From NCBI RefSeq assembly GCF_009909145.1, contig NZ_JAAAPJ010000005.1:272470-336469 (forward strand): 64,000 nucleotides of DNA. The letters run 5' to 3'. Source of the DNA: Corallococcus silvisoli (GTDB lineage: Bacteria; Myxococcota; Myxococcia; Myxococcales; Myxococcaceae). Positions 25,028 to 34,600 of the stretch are shown here, piece by piece (within the stretch, counting starts at the first letter, position 1; each line of letters begins with the position of its first letter). The notes beneath the pieces were generated by a model. The model had not been told where the DNA came from. It did no database searches and saw nothing but the letters and a program-made list of their open reading frames with translations. The translations under genes and the position numbers were made by a program.

Positions 25028-25321
25028 CCTCGCCCGTGCCAGCTTCGACCCGCCAGGTCATCGCGCGCTTCGCCGCCGGAGCCCGCAGAATCCACCCGAG
25101 GCGGGAATGCAAAAACTCCAGAACAAACCCAATTACAAGCCGACCAATGATACCGAGCATTGGTGACGCGTGGCGCCCCGTGAACCCAGCGAAAGCCGTC
25201 TCATGGTCATGGGCCCCCGCGGCCTCGCGGAGAGCCGGGCCCGCTGAAGACGATGAGACAGTGATACACGGAGTGCGGTGCTCTTGGTCCCTTGCGACAA
25301 AGAGGTCTAGTTTGACGACCC
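25028..25321. other. Intergenic region with low-GC patch
   Basis: 294 bp without a recognised gene. Around 25105-25165 the base composition drops sharply compared with the rest of the window; this patch holds a 19-codon frame from ATG 25107 to TGA 25166 preceded by GGCGGGA, and an inverted repeat (ACCAATG at 25143, CATTGGT at 25158, 8-nt loop). The rest should hold the promoter of the beta-helix gene, but I see no clear -35/-10 pair. Confidence 0.4.
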
Positions 25322-26251
25322 ATGTCCTCTGGAAGCTTGATGCCGCGTCGCCGTCTTGGAATCACCGTGGTGCCCGCCCTGCTGTGCCTGCTCGTGAGCT
25401 CGGTGGCTTGGGGCCAGGCGACGCGCACCTGGATCTCCGGTGTGGGAGATGACGCGAACCCGTGCAGCCGCACCGCTCCTTGCAAGACCTTCGCGGGCGC
25501 CATCAGCAAGACGGCGACGGGCGGGGAGCTCGACGCGATGGATCCCGGCGGCTTCGGCGCGCTGACCATCACCAAGTCCATCACCGTCGATGGCGGCCCG
25601 AATGCCGGCGGCATCCTGAACGCGGGGACCCACGGCATCGTCGTGAACGCGCCTGGCGCGGTCGTGATCCTGCGCAACCTCACGATCCAGGGGACAGGGA
25701 CCGGGCTGGATGGCATCCGGATCATGGCCGCGAGCCAGGTCCACATCGAGGGATGCACGCTGATGGGCTTCACCGGCTCTGGCATCCACGTCCTGGCCGA
25801 TGCAGGCGCACCGAAGCTCTTCGTGCGGAACACGAGCATCAACGGCGCGTCCTCCAAGCCGCCCGCGGTGCCCACCGACACCACGGCGGGCATCCAGGTC
25901 GAGAGCGGAACGGCGATGATCGACCACGGCCAGATCATCGCGGCGATCACCGGCCTCGGCGCGCTGAACGGCGCGCAGGTCACGGTCAACGACACGACCT
26001 TCGCGGGCAACTCCGCGGAAGGCGTCCATGCCTTCGGTGGGGCGACCGTCACGCTGGAGCGCGGCGTGGTGGCGCAGAACAGCACCGGCATCAAGGCGGA
26101 CGCGCCCGCGCTGGTGCGCATCTCCGACGTGATGGTGGGCCACAACACGAGCAAGGGGCTGGAGGGCAACGTGGCCACCTTCGGCAACAACCGCATCGCC
26201 GCTGGCAACGGCATCGACGGTACCCCCTCCACCACCCTCCCCCAGAACTGA
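25322..26251 (+). CDS. Secreted right-handed beta-helix protein
   Basis: 309 residues with a signal peptide (hydrophobic run about 13-30, cleavage near AWGQA). The mature part begins ATRTWISGVGDDANPCSRTA, the start of a widespread secreted family, followed by repeats of a parallel beta-helix/pectin-lyase type fold (for example VVILRNLTIQG, QVHIEGCTLMG, QVTVNDTTFAG). No pectate-lyase catalytic residues are evident. The function is unknown; these are often surface or matrix proteins. It has no C-terminal anchor, unlike the paralogue 7 bp downstream. A second ATG six codons on is also possible. Confidence 0.8.
   Translation: MSSGSLMPRRRLGITVVPALLCLLVSSVAWGQATRTWISGVGDDANPCSRTAPCKTFAGAISKTATGGELDAMDPGGFGALTITKSITVDGGPNAGGILNAGTHGIVVNAPGAVVILRNLTIQGTGTGLDGIRIMAASQVHIEGCTLMGFTGSGIHVLADAGAPKLFVRNTSINGASSKPPAVPTDTTAGIQVESGTAMIDHGQIIAAITGLGALNGAQVTVNDTTFAGNSAEGVHAFGGATVTLERGVVAQNSTGIKADAPALVRISDVMVGHNTSKGLEGNVATFGNNRIAAGNGIDGTPSTTLPQN
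25415..25618 (+). repeat. Segment duplicated in the next gene (copy at 26325-26528)
   Basis: The start of the mature region of the first beta-helix gene recurs 910 bp further on in the second with near-identical coding (ATRTW-SGVGDDANPCSRTAPCKTFAGA, then FGALTIT and IDGGPNAGG). Both the amino acids and many synonymous positions match, so the genes arose by tandem duplication and may still exchange sequence. Confidence 0.75.
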
Positions 26252-26258
26252 GCGCGCG

Positions 26259-28127
26259 ATGTCCGCTGCCCTGCGCCGCGCCTTCCTCGCGCTCCTCCTC
26301 TGCGCTTCACTTCCCGCGTTCGCCCAGGCGACGCGCACCTGGGTCTCCGGCGTGGGGGACGACGCGAACCCCTGCAGCCGCACCGCCCCCTGCAAGACCT
26401 TCGCGGGCGCCTTCGCCAAGACCGCCACGGGCGGAGAGATTGACGCCCTGGACATGGGCGGCTTTGGCGCCCTGACCATCACCCGGGCCATCACCATCGA
26501 CGGAGGTCCGAATGCCGGTGGGGTGGCCGCCGCCGGGACCCCGGGCTTCACCATCAACGCGGGCCCGCAGGACGTGGTCATCCTGCGCCGGCTCAACATC
26601 GTCGGCGTCACGCCCACCCCCAACTCCGTGGGCATCCAGTTCAACAGCGGACGCGCGCTGCACGTGGAGCGCTCCCAGATCCACGGCTTCCAGTCGGACG
26701 GCATCCGGTTCTCGCCCGCGGCGGAGGGCCAGCTCTTCCTCGATGGCGTGAAGGTCTTCGCCAACGGAGGGGCCGGGGTCCGGGTCGGCTCGACGGGGGC
26801 CCTCGCCACGGCCTTCGTCACCCACTCCACCCTGTCTGGGAACCAGCGCGGGCTCGAGCTCGGCGCGGGCGCCCTGGCCACCGTCCATGACCTTACGGCC
26901 TCCGGCAACACCGAGGCGGGCATCTGGATGCGGACGGAGTCAGGCGAGCACGCGGAGCTCAACGTGGAGCAGGCCCGGCTCGCGAACAACGGCGTGGGGC
27001 TGCAGGCGGCCTCGGTGGGCAGCGGCAGCCGCGCGCTCATCCGCCTGTCGAAGGCGGCCGTGTCCTCCAATGTCCTGGCCACCACGCGGCTGGTCGGCAC
27101 GGGCACCATCCTGTCTTTCGGCAACAACCGGATGGCGGGCGGCTCCACCCTGGCCTGCCCCGCGGGGACGCTGTCGCTGGAGCCCTTCGCGCTGACGACC
27201 ACCGAGCGCGGCAGCACCTTCGCGCCCGTGGAGTTCTCGGTGCTGGGCGCCCTGGGCAGCGCCAGCTTCGCGGTCTCGGGGGCGCTTCCGCGCGGCCTCT
27301 CAATGGAAGGCGGCATCCTCGCCGGCATCCCCGAGGAGGGCGGCGACTATCCCCTCACGCTGAGCGTCACGGACGGCAACGGGTGCACCGTGTCGCGGAG
27401 CACCTCCCTGACCGTCACCTGCCAGCCCGCCGTGCTCGAGCCCGTCAGCATTCCCTCGGGGACCACGGGCCAGCCCTACACCGCGCCCGCCTTCACCCAC
27501 TCCGGTGGGGTCGGCGTCAGCACCTTCAACCTCGACGGTGCGCTGCCCATCGGGCTGGAGTTCAAGGACGGCGCGCTCGTGGGAATGCCCACGGAGTATG
27601 GTTCCTTCCCCCTCACCGTGACCGCCACGGACCCGGGCCGCTGCTCCGTGAGCGGTGCCTTCACCCTGGAGGTCGCACGCGCGGCCGACTTCCAGGAGAC
27701 CCAGACCCAGCTCACGGCCTCGGCCAATCCCGCCCACGCCGGTGAACCCATCACCCTCACGGTCCGGGTCACGGGGGGACAAGGCGAGCCGTCGGGCACG
27801 GCGACCCTCCTGGATGGCGACACCGTCCTCGCGAAAGTCGCGATCCAGGGGCGCGAAGCACGCCATACCCTCACGAGCCTCGAGTCAGGACACTACGTCC
27901 TGAGCGCGGTCTACAGCGGCGACACGCGCTTCGGTGGCAGCAGGGCGACGCCGCTGGCCCTGGAGGTGCTCCCGAAGACGCCACCGGTCGTGACTCCCGA
28001 GGACCCCGCGGTCGTGACTCCCGAAGACAAGGGTTGTGGCTGCAGCGAGTCGGGGGCCTCTGGGGGAAGCGCGCTGCTGCTGCTCGCATGGGCCATCGGG
28101 CGCCGCCGCAGGCCCTCCGCCGCGTGA
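26259..28127 (+). CDS. Beta-helix/Ig-like surface protein with MYXO-CTERM tail
   Basis: 622 residues: signal peptide (1-23, AFAQA), a beta-helix domain paralogous to the preceding protein (about 24-290), two putative Ig-like (He_PIG) modules of the form GALPRGLSMEGGILAGIPEEGG (about 310-390) and GALPIGLEFKDGALVG (about 395-470), a Big_3-type Ig repeat (about 480-575), a Pro/Glu/Val-rich linker, and a tail with CGC, a hydrophobic segment and RRRR. That tail is the MYXO-CTERM signal, known to be processed by a myxosortase and to anchor proteins to the cell surface. The gene starts 7 bp after its paralogue, so the two are co-transcribed. A strong hairpin follows. Confidence 0.88.
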   Translation: MSAALRRAFLALLLCASLPAFAQATRTWVSGVGDDANPCSRTAPCKTFAGAFAKTATGGEIDALDMGGFGALTITRAITIDGGPNAGGVAAAGTPGFTINAGPQDVVILRRLNIVGVTPTPNSVGIQFNSGRALHVERSQIHGFQSDGIRFSPAAEGQLFLDGVKVFANGGAGVRVGSTGALATAFVTHSTLSGNQRGLELGAGALATVHDLTASGNTEAGIWMRTESGEHAELNVEQARLANNGVGLQAASVGSGSRALIRLSKAAVSSNVLATTRLVGTGTILSFGNNRMAGGSTLACPAGTLSLEPFALTTTERGSTFAPVEFSVLGALGSASFAVSGALPRGLSMEGGILAGIPEEGGDYPLTLSVTDGNGCTVSRSTSLTVTCQPAVLEPVSIPSGTTGQPYTAPAFTHSGGVGVSTFNLDGALPIGLEFKDGALVGMPTEYGSFPLTVTATDPGRCSVSGAFTLEVARAADFQETQTQLTASANPAHAGEPITLTVRVTGGQGEPSGTATLLDGDTVLAKVAIQGREARHTLTSLESGHYVLSAVYSGDTRFGGSRATPLALEVLPKTPPVVTPEDPAVVTPEDKGCGCSESGASGGSALLLLAWAIGRRRRPSAA

Positions 28128-28136
28128 TGGCGTTGC

Positions 28137-28166
28137 TGCTTCGGGGATGAGGTCGTCCCCGAAGCA
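28137..28166 (+). terminator. Hairpin terminator after MYXO-CTERM gene
   Basis: TGCTTCGGGGA and its exact complement form an 11-bp perfect stem with an 8-nt loop, 10 bp after the stop of the surface-protein gene. No T-tract follows. Confidence 0.7.
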
Positions 28167-28236
28167 CCGAGGGCACCACGCCCGAGCAGGCCCCTCCCCG
28201 CGACCCGAGCCCCTGCGTCGACCACGGAGTCGTGGA

Positions 28237-28259
28237 GACACGAGCAATACAGTCGTGTC
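28237..28259. promoter_or_regulatory. GACACGA-N9-TCGTGTC inverted repeat
   Basis: Perfect 7-bp arms with a 9-bp spacer, about 70 bp upstream of the ATG at 28329. The 23-bp span and position match a dimeric-repressor operator. An 8-bp palindrome GACTAGTC lies just downstream at about 28266. No regulator gene adjoins. Confidence 0.4.
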
Positions 28260-28328
28260 GATCAGGACTAGTCTTTCCGTCCTCGCCGAGAAGCAATCCA
28301 CGCGGCGCGACAGGGGAGCAGCCACGCG

Positions 28329-29918
28329 ATGAGAGCCAGGGCACGATGGATGGCCGCCGTTGGACTCGTGACGTCTCTGGGCGTCGCCGCGTTGCTGCAT
28401 GGCGCCCTGACTCCCGAGCGCGCGTCGCCGCGAGGAGGAGATGGGGGCGAGCACCCGCTCACGGCGGTGCGGTCCACGCCCAGTCCCAGCCTGCCCGAGG
28501 TTGCGCCATCGCGAGGGGGCGCGCCGGATCCCTCGCCTGTCGAGCTCCAGGCTCCCACCATGAAGGGCCAGGGACAGGTCACCGTCCGGGTCCTCGACGC
28601 GACGGGCTCCCGGACGCTGTCTGGCGCCAGGGTCGCCATCATCCGCGAGTCCCGCATCGAATCGTGGACGGAGGCGACCACCTCGGATGACTCGGGTGCG
28701 GCCGTCTTCGCGCAGGCCCATGCGGGCCTGTTCGATGTCTGTGCCCGTGGGGCGAACCACGGCATGGCATGCGAGACGAACGTGGGACTCGTGGCGGGTG
28801 GGGAGCTCCGGGTCGAGTTGCGGCTGCCGAAGGGAGGCCACCTGGAGGGGCAGGTCTTCCTACCGGACGGGAGTCCCGCTCAGGGCGTCATGCTGCGCAT
28901 CGGAGAAGACGCGGACCTGTCCGCATGGACAGACACGGAAGGACGCTACCGGCTCTCGGGCCTCTCGAGTGGGCCGCATGTCGTGACCCTCACGACCCAG
29001 GAGGGCCCTGCGTTCCCCCGGCAGGTGATGATGGAGTCAGGGGAGGACGCGCGGCTGGATGTACGACTGGCGGGCTTCACGGACGTCAAGGTCGTTCCCA
29101 TTCGCACCGGTCCGCGGAAGGGGGCCGTGGTGGACTCCGTGTATGCGGGCGCCGAGCTGAGTCGCCAGAAGGATGGGAGCTGGGCGGGCCGGGTCGAGGC
29201 GAGTGAGCGGAACATCAATCTCTATGTGTCGGGCGAGAGTGGCGGAGTCCAGGTCAGGGGCCACAAGGAGGTGACGCTGTCCCCAGGGATTCCCGCCGTC
29301 TTCCGTGTCCCTTTCGGCCCTTGGAAGCTCCCCGCTCTCATTTGGACGGACACACCGCGGCAGCGGTCACCTGGGCACTTCGAGCTGGCGGGGCATGTCG
29401 TGCTGGCGAATGGCAGACCCGCGGAGCACGTGCACCTGGTGAGGGCGAAGCCGTGGGATGGAACCGCCCGCTGCGGAAACACGCCTCCCTCCTACGAGCG
29501 CTTCCGGTTCGATGGCTCGGCGTTCGTGGTGCCCTTCCAGGAAGGAGAGGCAACGCTGTACGCGTGGACCGAGGATGGGCAGGCCGGCAGCGTCACCGTC
29601 ACGGGCACCCAGAATGGCCGCGTCGAAGCGAACATCGTCCTGAAGAACACCGGGGGCATCACAGGGACCGTCGACGCCACGACCTTGAAGCCAGAGGATG
29701 TGGCCGGGGGACTGATCAGCCTGGACGACCGCGGGCCTCCGCCCACGCAGGTCGTCCACCCCGACGGCCGCTTCTTCGTCGCGGGGCTCGAGCCAGGGGA
29801 GCACTCCATGCGTGTCGAGTCGCGGCAGGGCGCCCCCCTCCGCGTCCTCATCACGGAGGGCAGGCTCACGAACCTGGGCAACGTGTCGCAGCCAGACCGC
29901 GCCGAATCGGGCCCTTGA
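28329..29918 (+). CDS. Exported protein with carboxypeptidase-regulatory-like repeats
   Basis: 529 residues. An N-terminal membrane or signal segment (about 9-26) is followed by a Pro/Gly-rich spacer and several carboxypeptidase regulatory-like (CNA-B/transthyretin-like) modules: VTVRVLDATGSRTLSGARV, LEGQVFLPDGSPAQGVMLRI...TDTEGRYRLSGLSSG, FELAGHVVLANGRPAEHVHLV, and GGITGTVDATTLK. These are beta-sandwich folds common in secreted and outer-membrane myxobacterial proteins and carry no catalysis. There is no lipobox and no C-terminal sorting tail, so it may be anchored by the N-terminal segment. Function unknown. Confidence 0.78.
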   Translation: MRARARWMAAVGLVTSLGVAALLHGALTPERASPRGGDGGEHPLTAVRSTPSPSLPEVAPSRGGAPDPSPVELQAPTMKGQGQVTVRVLDATGSRTLSGARVAIIRESRIESWTEATTSDDSGAAVFAQAHAGLFDVCARGANHGMACETNVGLVAGGELRVELRLPKGGHLEGQVFLPDGSPAQGVMLRIGEDADLSAWTDTEGRYRLSGLSSGPHVVTLTTQEGPAFPRQVMMESGEDARLDVRLAGFTDVKVVPIRTGPRKGAVVDSVYAGAELSRQKDGSWAGRVEASERNINLYVSGESGGVQVRGHKEVTLSPGIPAVFRVPFGPWKLPALIWTDTPRQRSPGHFELAGHVVLANGRPAEHVHLVRAKPWDGTARCGNTPPSYERFRFDGSAFVVPFQEGEATLYAWTEDGQAGSVTVTGTQNGRVEANIVLKNTGGITGTVDATTLKPEDVAGGLISLDDRGPPPTQVVHPDGRFFVAGLEPGEHSMRVESRQGAPLRVLITEGRLTNLGNVSQPDRAESGP

Positions 29919-29980
29919 GCGGGCTTCCCGGTGGACGGGGTGAGCGACGCCAGCTCAAGGCCGGAGCCGCTCAGGCGACG

Positions 29981-30316
29981 TCACAACGGCACATGGACCG
30001 CGACTCCCTCGCGGCCGGAAGCCCACTCGCGCAAGTACCGGTTGAGCTCCCCGAAGAATGACACCGTCACCAGTTCAGACACCGCGAAGAGTTCGCGGAG
30101 CAGCGAATCCACATGATTGTTATGTGTTTCGGCCGCAGCTGCGTCGACGTACTCCTCGACGATTGAGTAATGACCGGGCCGCTGCGTGACGAACCACTGG
30201 TAGCGCAGCGTTCCCGGCTCGGTCGCGGCGGCGGCTGCCAATGCCCGCGCAACCCGCAGGAACTCCGTCTCCCCGTCGGTCCGCACCCTGAATTCACAAA
30301 GCACCAGAAGGCTCAT
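29981..30316 (-). CDS. Antibiotic biosynthesis monooxygenase (ABM) domain protein
   Basis: 111 residues of the small dimeric alpha-beta ABM/YgiN fold: EFRVRTDGETEFLRVARALAA, then EPGTLRYQWFV, YSIVEEYVDAAAAETH and a C-terminal strand. Members oxidise quinols or polyketides without cofactor, or act as detoxifying dioxygenases; the conserved His in the ETHNNH region is present. The single-domain size is typical. Several A/T-ending codons (ACA CAT AAC AAT CAT) stand out against the window. It converges on the regulatory-repeat gene and starts 78 bp from the stop of the next minus-strand gene. Confidence 0.85.
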   Translation of the reverse strand: MSLLVLCEFRVRTDGETEFLRVARALAAAAATEPGTLRYQWFVTQRPGHYSIVEEYVDAAAAETHNNHVDSLLRELFAVSELVTVSFFGELNRYLREWASGREGVAVHVPL

Positions 30317-30394
30317 CCGCTTCTCTTAATCCACGAGGCCCCCGAATACACGGGGAACTCCCAATGCTGTGGTCAGCGCTGTCTCCAAGCCGGG

Positions 30395-31501
30395 TCAACG
30401 TTCTCCCGCCTGAACCCAGACGTGGCGCTCCAGCTTGGACCAGTTCTTCTGGGCCGCGGCGGAGAGCGTCGCGTGGCCCGGCGCTGAGATTTCCCGCTGA
30501 TACTGTTGATACGCCTCTTGAGCCGTCGCGCCGTAGCCCATGACATACACGGTCAAGAACAACTCCGGTGAGAAGTTGTAACTGGCCGCGTTGTCCGGCT
30601 GCTCATAGACGACCGCGATCAGCGCGCCGCCGTCCTTCGGGAGGTGCTTCTCCACTCCGGCCATGAGCCTGTCCATGGCCTCCCGCATGCGCTTCGCGTT
30701 CACGGCGTCGACCAGCGCCCCCATCAGCCATCCCACGACGGCGCCGGACCACGCGTGGGACCGCGGCGCCGTCACCACCCGCACCTCGGTCGCCGTCCGA
30801 TGCAGCGTCACCGCCGACACCTGGAGCGGCTGCTTCGGCGCCAGCATCCTCGGCGCCGTCGGCGTCACCAGCGGCTTCACCGCGACCACGTTGCGCGGCG
30901 GGGTCAGCGGCAGGGTGGGCCTCGGGACCTGGGAGCCCGCGGGCTTCGTCGCCCCCACCAGCCTCGTGCCCCCCAGGATGGCCTGCCCTGGCTTCTTGTT
31001 CTCCGCGTACTTCTGCGCCGGCTTGAACGACACGTGCCGCAGCTTCAGCTCCTGCACGTCGTCCGCGTAGCGGATCTCCGGCGGCTGCATCACGTGCCCG
31101 GCCTTCACGTTCTCGCGGTGCACCTGCCCCATCAGCTTCTCGAACGTGCCGCTGCCCTTGTTGATGCTCCCGTCCACCAGCGCCAGCCGCACGTAGCCGT
31201 ACCCGTACTGCTTCCCGCGCTCCTTCGAATACACGTGGTCCACGTCGTGCCCCGCGGGCACCGAACCGAACGCGCTCACCCAGGCCTTGCGGTAGCCCGG
31301 ATATGACGGGTTCACCCACAATTGCAGGTCCCCCGCATAGCCGCGCACCACCAGCACGTCCTGGGCCTGGTAGCGCCCCAGGGACTCACAGTGGCCGATG
31401 TACTTCTCCAGCGCCGCCTGATCCCTGGCGGCGATAGGAATTCGGGGATCAGGGGGCGGTGGGCTCACGGAGAGTGCGGAGCCAAGCACGTCGCTCCGCA
31501 C
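30395..31501 (-). CDS. Hypothetical protein, possible nuclease/toxin-like segment
   Basis: About 368 residues from the chosen GTG; the start is uncertain, since the frame has only GTG or TTG candidates near the 5' end (TTG 31573, GTG 31501, 31492, 31471). I do not recognise the family. Residues about 60-130 include HDVDHVYSKERG followed by ALVDGSINKGSG, faintly like His-metal nuclease motifs. A Pro/Val/Ala-rich middle follows, then one hydrophobic segment SGAVVGWLMGALVDAV (about 250-265) and an alpha-helical C-terminus. It has no signal peptide. It is divergent from the giant TPR gene. Coding is supported by strong G/C third-position bias. Confidence 0.6.
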   Translation of the reverse strand: MRSDVLGSALSVSPPPPDPRIPIAARDQAALEKYIGHCESLGRYQAQDVLVVRGYAGDLQLWVNPSYPGYRKAWVSAFGSVPAGHDVDHVYSKERGKQYGYGYVRLALVDGSINKGSGTFEKLMGQVHRENVKAGHVMQPPEIRYADDVQELKLRHVSFKPAQKYAENKKPGQAILGGTRLVGATKPAGSQVPRPTLPLTPPRNVVAVKPLVTPTAPRMLAPKQPLQVSAVTLHRTATEVRVVTAPRSHAWSGAVVGWLMGALVDAVNAKRMREAMDRLMAGVEKHLPKDGGALIAVVYEQPDNAASYNFSPELFLTVYVMGYGATAQEAYQQYQREISAPGHATLSAAAQKNWSKLERHVWVQAGER

Positions 31502-31671
31502 GAGGGCAAACCGGCCTCCCCCTGCGTCCCGCCCCCCTCCGCCCGCCCGTCCGCCTGCCTTCCCAGCGCTCAAATCGTCAGGAAAGACGGGAAGTTGAGG
31601 GGCCAGCCGAGCGCGTGGTACGAACTCCCGTTCAGTCTCCCCTCAAAATCCTGTGTCTGGAGCCGGCTTCC

Positions 31672-34600
31672 ATGAGCGAGCGCAATGACGTCACGCGGCC
31701 TTCGTCCTCCGCTGCGGTGCCTCCCCCCGGGGCGGCTGATCCAGCGGGCGCGGCGGCACAGACACTCGCCCAGAACGTGACCACCCTCCCCGCCGCCGCG
31801 CCCCAGGCCAGCGCCGAGGATGACGCCCGCGAGCGCATCGCGGCCATGGAGCGCGAGGCCAAGGCGCTCGCCACCACCGAACCGCAGACGGCCGCCCTCC
31901 TCTTCCATGAGGTCGGCCTGCTCTGGGAAGAGCCGCTCAAGAACCCCCGCAACGCCGCCGTCGCGTTCCAGAACGCGTATAAGCTGGCGCCCCGCTTCCT
32001 CGCCAACATCCGCGCCGCCCGCCGCCTCTTCGCCGACGTCGGCAACTGGCAGATGGTCGTCCAGCTCATCGACGCGGAGCTCATCGCCGCGGACGACCCG
32101 CGCCAGCAGGCCTCCCTCCTCTTCGAGAAGGGACAGATCCTCGAGGAGCGCCTGTCGCGCGACAACGACGCCGCGGATGCCCTGCGCCAGTCCCTGGACC
32201 GCAAGCCCACCGACGTCACGCTCCTCACCCAGCTCGAGTCCGTCTACGCCTCCCGCAACGACGCCGGCGCGCTGGTGGAGATCTACCGGCTGCTGGCCAG
32301 CGCCGTCGTCCCGCCCTCGCTGCGCGCCCACTACCTCACCTCCGCGGGCATGGTCCTGGAGGAGCGCCTCAAGCAGAAGGAGGCCGCCGCCGCCGTGTTC
32401 CGCGAGGCGTTCGCGCTCGACCGCACCGACCCGCTCCTCCAGGCCGCCATCAAGCGCGTCGCCGAGCGCGAGGGCCGCACCGACGAGCTGCTCGCCGCCC
32501 TCTTCGCCGAGGCCGAGGGCCAGGGCTCCCAGGGCGCCCCCGCCTACCTTCACATCGCCAAGGTCCACGACCGCCTGGGCCGCAAGGACGACGCCCTCTC
32601 CGCGCTGCTCGCCGCGCGCCGCGTGAGCCCGAATGAGCCGCTGGTCCTGAGCGCGCTCGCCGGCATCTACGAGACCCAGGGCCGCTTCGAGGAGCTGGCC
32701 GACGTGCTGCTCGCGTGGGTGGGCTCCATCAACGACGAGAGCGAGCTCGTCGCCATCAACCTGCGCCTCGCCGCGCTGTACGAGGACGACCTCAAGCGCG
32801 ACCAGGAGGCCGCCGCCCGCTACCAGGCCATCATCGCCCGCATCCCCAGCCACGCCGCCGCGCTCGCGGGCCTGGGCAAGCTGTCCTACCGGATGAAGAA
32901 CTGGGAGGGCCTCGTCGCCGTCTTCGACGCGGAGGTCACCGCCGCCGAGGACGCCAAGGGCAAGGCCGCGCGCATGTACAAGGCGGCGGAGATCCTGGAG
33001 GAGCGCCTGGGCCGCCAGGAGGACGCCATCGCGCGCTACAACGCGTGCCTCCAGCTGCAGCCCGGCTACCTCCCCGCGCAGAAGGCCCTCACCCGCCTCT
33101 ACGAGCGCCAGGGCCGCTTCGCCGAGCTCGTGTCGATGTTCGAGCAGGACCTGCTCCAGACGTCCGACCGCGATCAGGTCATCACCACGCTCAACAAGAT
33201 GGCGGTCATCTACGAGGACCGCCTGGGCGACCTGGATCACGCCATCGAGTGCATGAAGCGCATCCTCGACCTGGCGTCGGACCACCTGCCCACGCTGCGC
33301 AACCTGGCCCGCCTCTACGAGCGCGCCGGGCGCTTCCGCGAGCTGCTGGAGACCAACGACCTGGAGGCGTCGTTCGCCGGCGACACCAAGCAGGTCCTGT
33401 CGCTGCTCCACCGCAACGCGGAGATCCTCGACGAGCACCTGAAGGACCGCGTGGGCGCCATCACCGCGTATGAGCGCGTGCTCGCGCTGTCGCCCTCGTA
33501 CCTCCCCGCGCTCAAGGCCCTGGGCCGGCTGTACGCGCAGGACGCCCGGTGGGAGAAGCTGATCGACATGTACCGGGCGGAGTCGGAGATCTCCCCCTCC
33601 ACCGACGCGGCCGCCGCGCTCATCTACAAGATTGGCGAGCTGTACGAGCACCGCCTCAAGCAGGAGAACGAGGCCCTGGCGTCGTACCAGGAGGCGCTGA
33701 TGCTGGCGCCCAGCTACTTCCCGGCGCTGCGCGCGCTGGCCCGCATCCACCGGGCCCACGGGGCCTGGGAGAGCCTGGTGGAGGTGCTGCGCGCGGACGC
33801 CGCCAACCGCACCGACCCGCTGGAGCGCGCCAACGCCCTCTACCAGGCCGCCGCCATCTGGGAGGACCAGCTGGGCCGTCCGGAGCTGGCCATCGACGGG
33901 TATCAGGAGGTGCTGCGCCTGACGCCGGGCCACGCCGCCACGCTGCGCGCGCTGGAGCGCCTGTACGTCGCGCAGGACAACGTGAAGGAGCTGGTCTCCA
34001 TCCTCGACCGCGAGACGCAGGTGGGCCAGACGCCCTCGGCCAAGGTGACCGCGTACCTCAAGCTCGCGCGGCTGTACCTGGACCGCTTCCAGGAGCCGTC
34101 CCGCGCCGCGCAGTGCTGCGAGTCCGTGCTGGGCCTGGAGCCCGGCAACCTCACCGCCCTCACGCTGCTGGAGCGCATCCGCGCGTCGGACCGCCCGCGC
34201 CGCGCCGAGCTGCGCTCCCGCATCGCGGACCGCGTGACGGATCCGCGCCTGTCCAGCGCCCTGCGGCTGCTGGCCGCGGCGGACCAGGAGAAGGGCCCGC
34301 CCACCGAACGCACCCTGGAGGTCTACCAGCGCGCCTTCGACGCGGACCCCTCGGACGCCCGGCTCGCCACCAGCCTGGAGCGCGTGCTGCGCCTGAGCGG
34401 TGACACCGCCGGCCTGTCGCGCATGTACGGCATGCGGCTGGCCGTGACGACCGAGGCCACCGAGGCGCTGGAGCTGCTGCTGCGCGCGGCGGAGCTGGCG
34501 GAGAAGAACCCCGACCTGGAGCCGGCCGCCGCCCTCTACCGGCAGGCCCTGGAGCTCCAGCCGCAGTGCCTGCCCGCGCTGCACGGCGCCCGCCGCGTGG

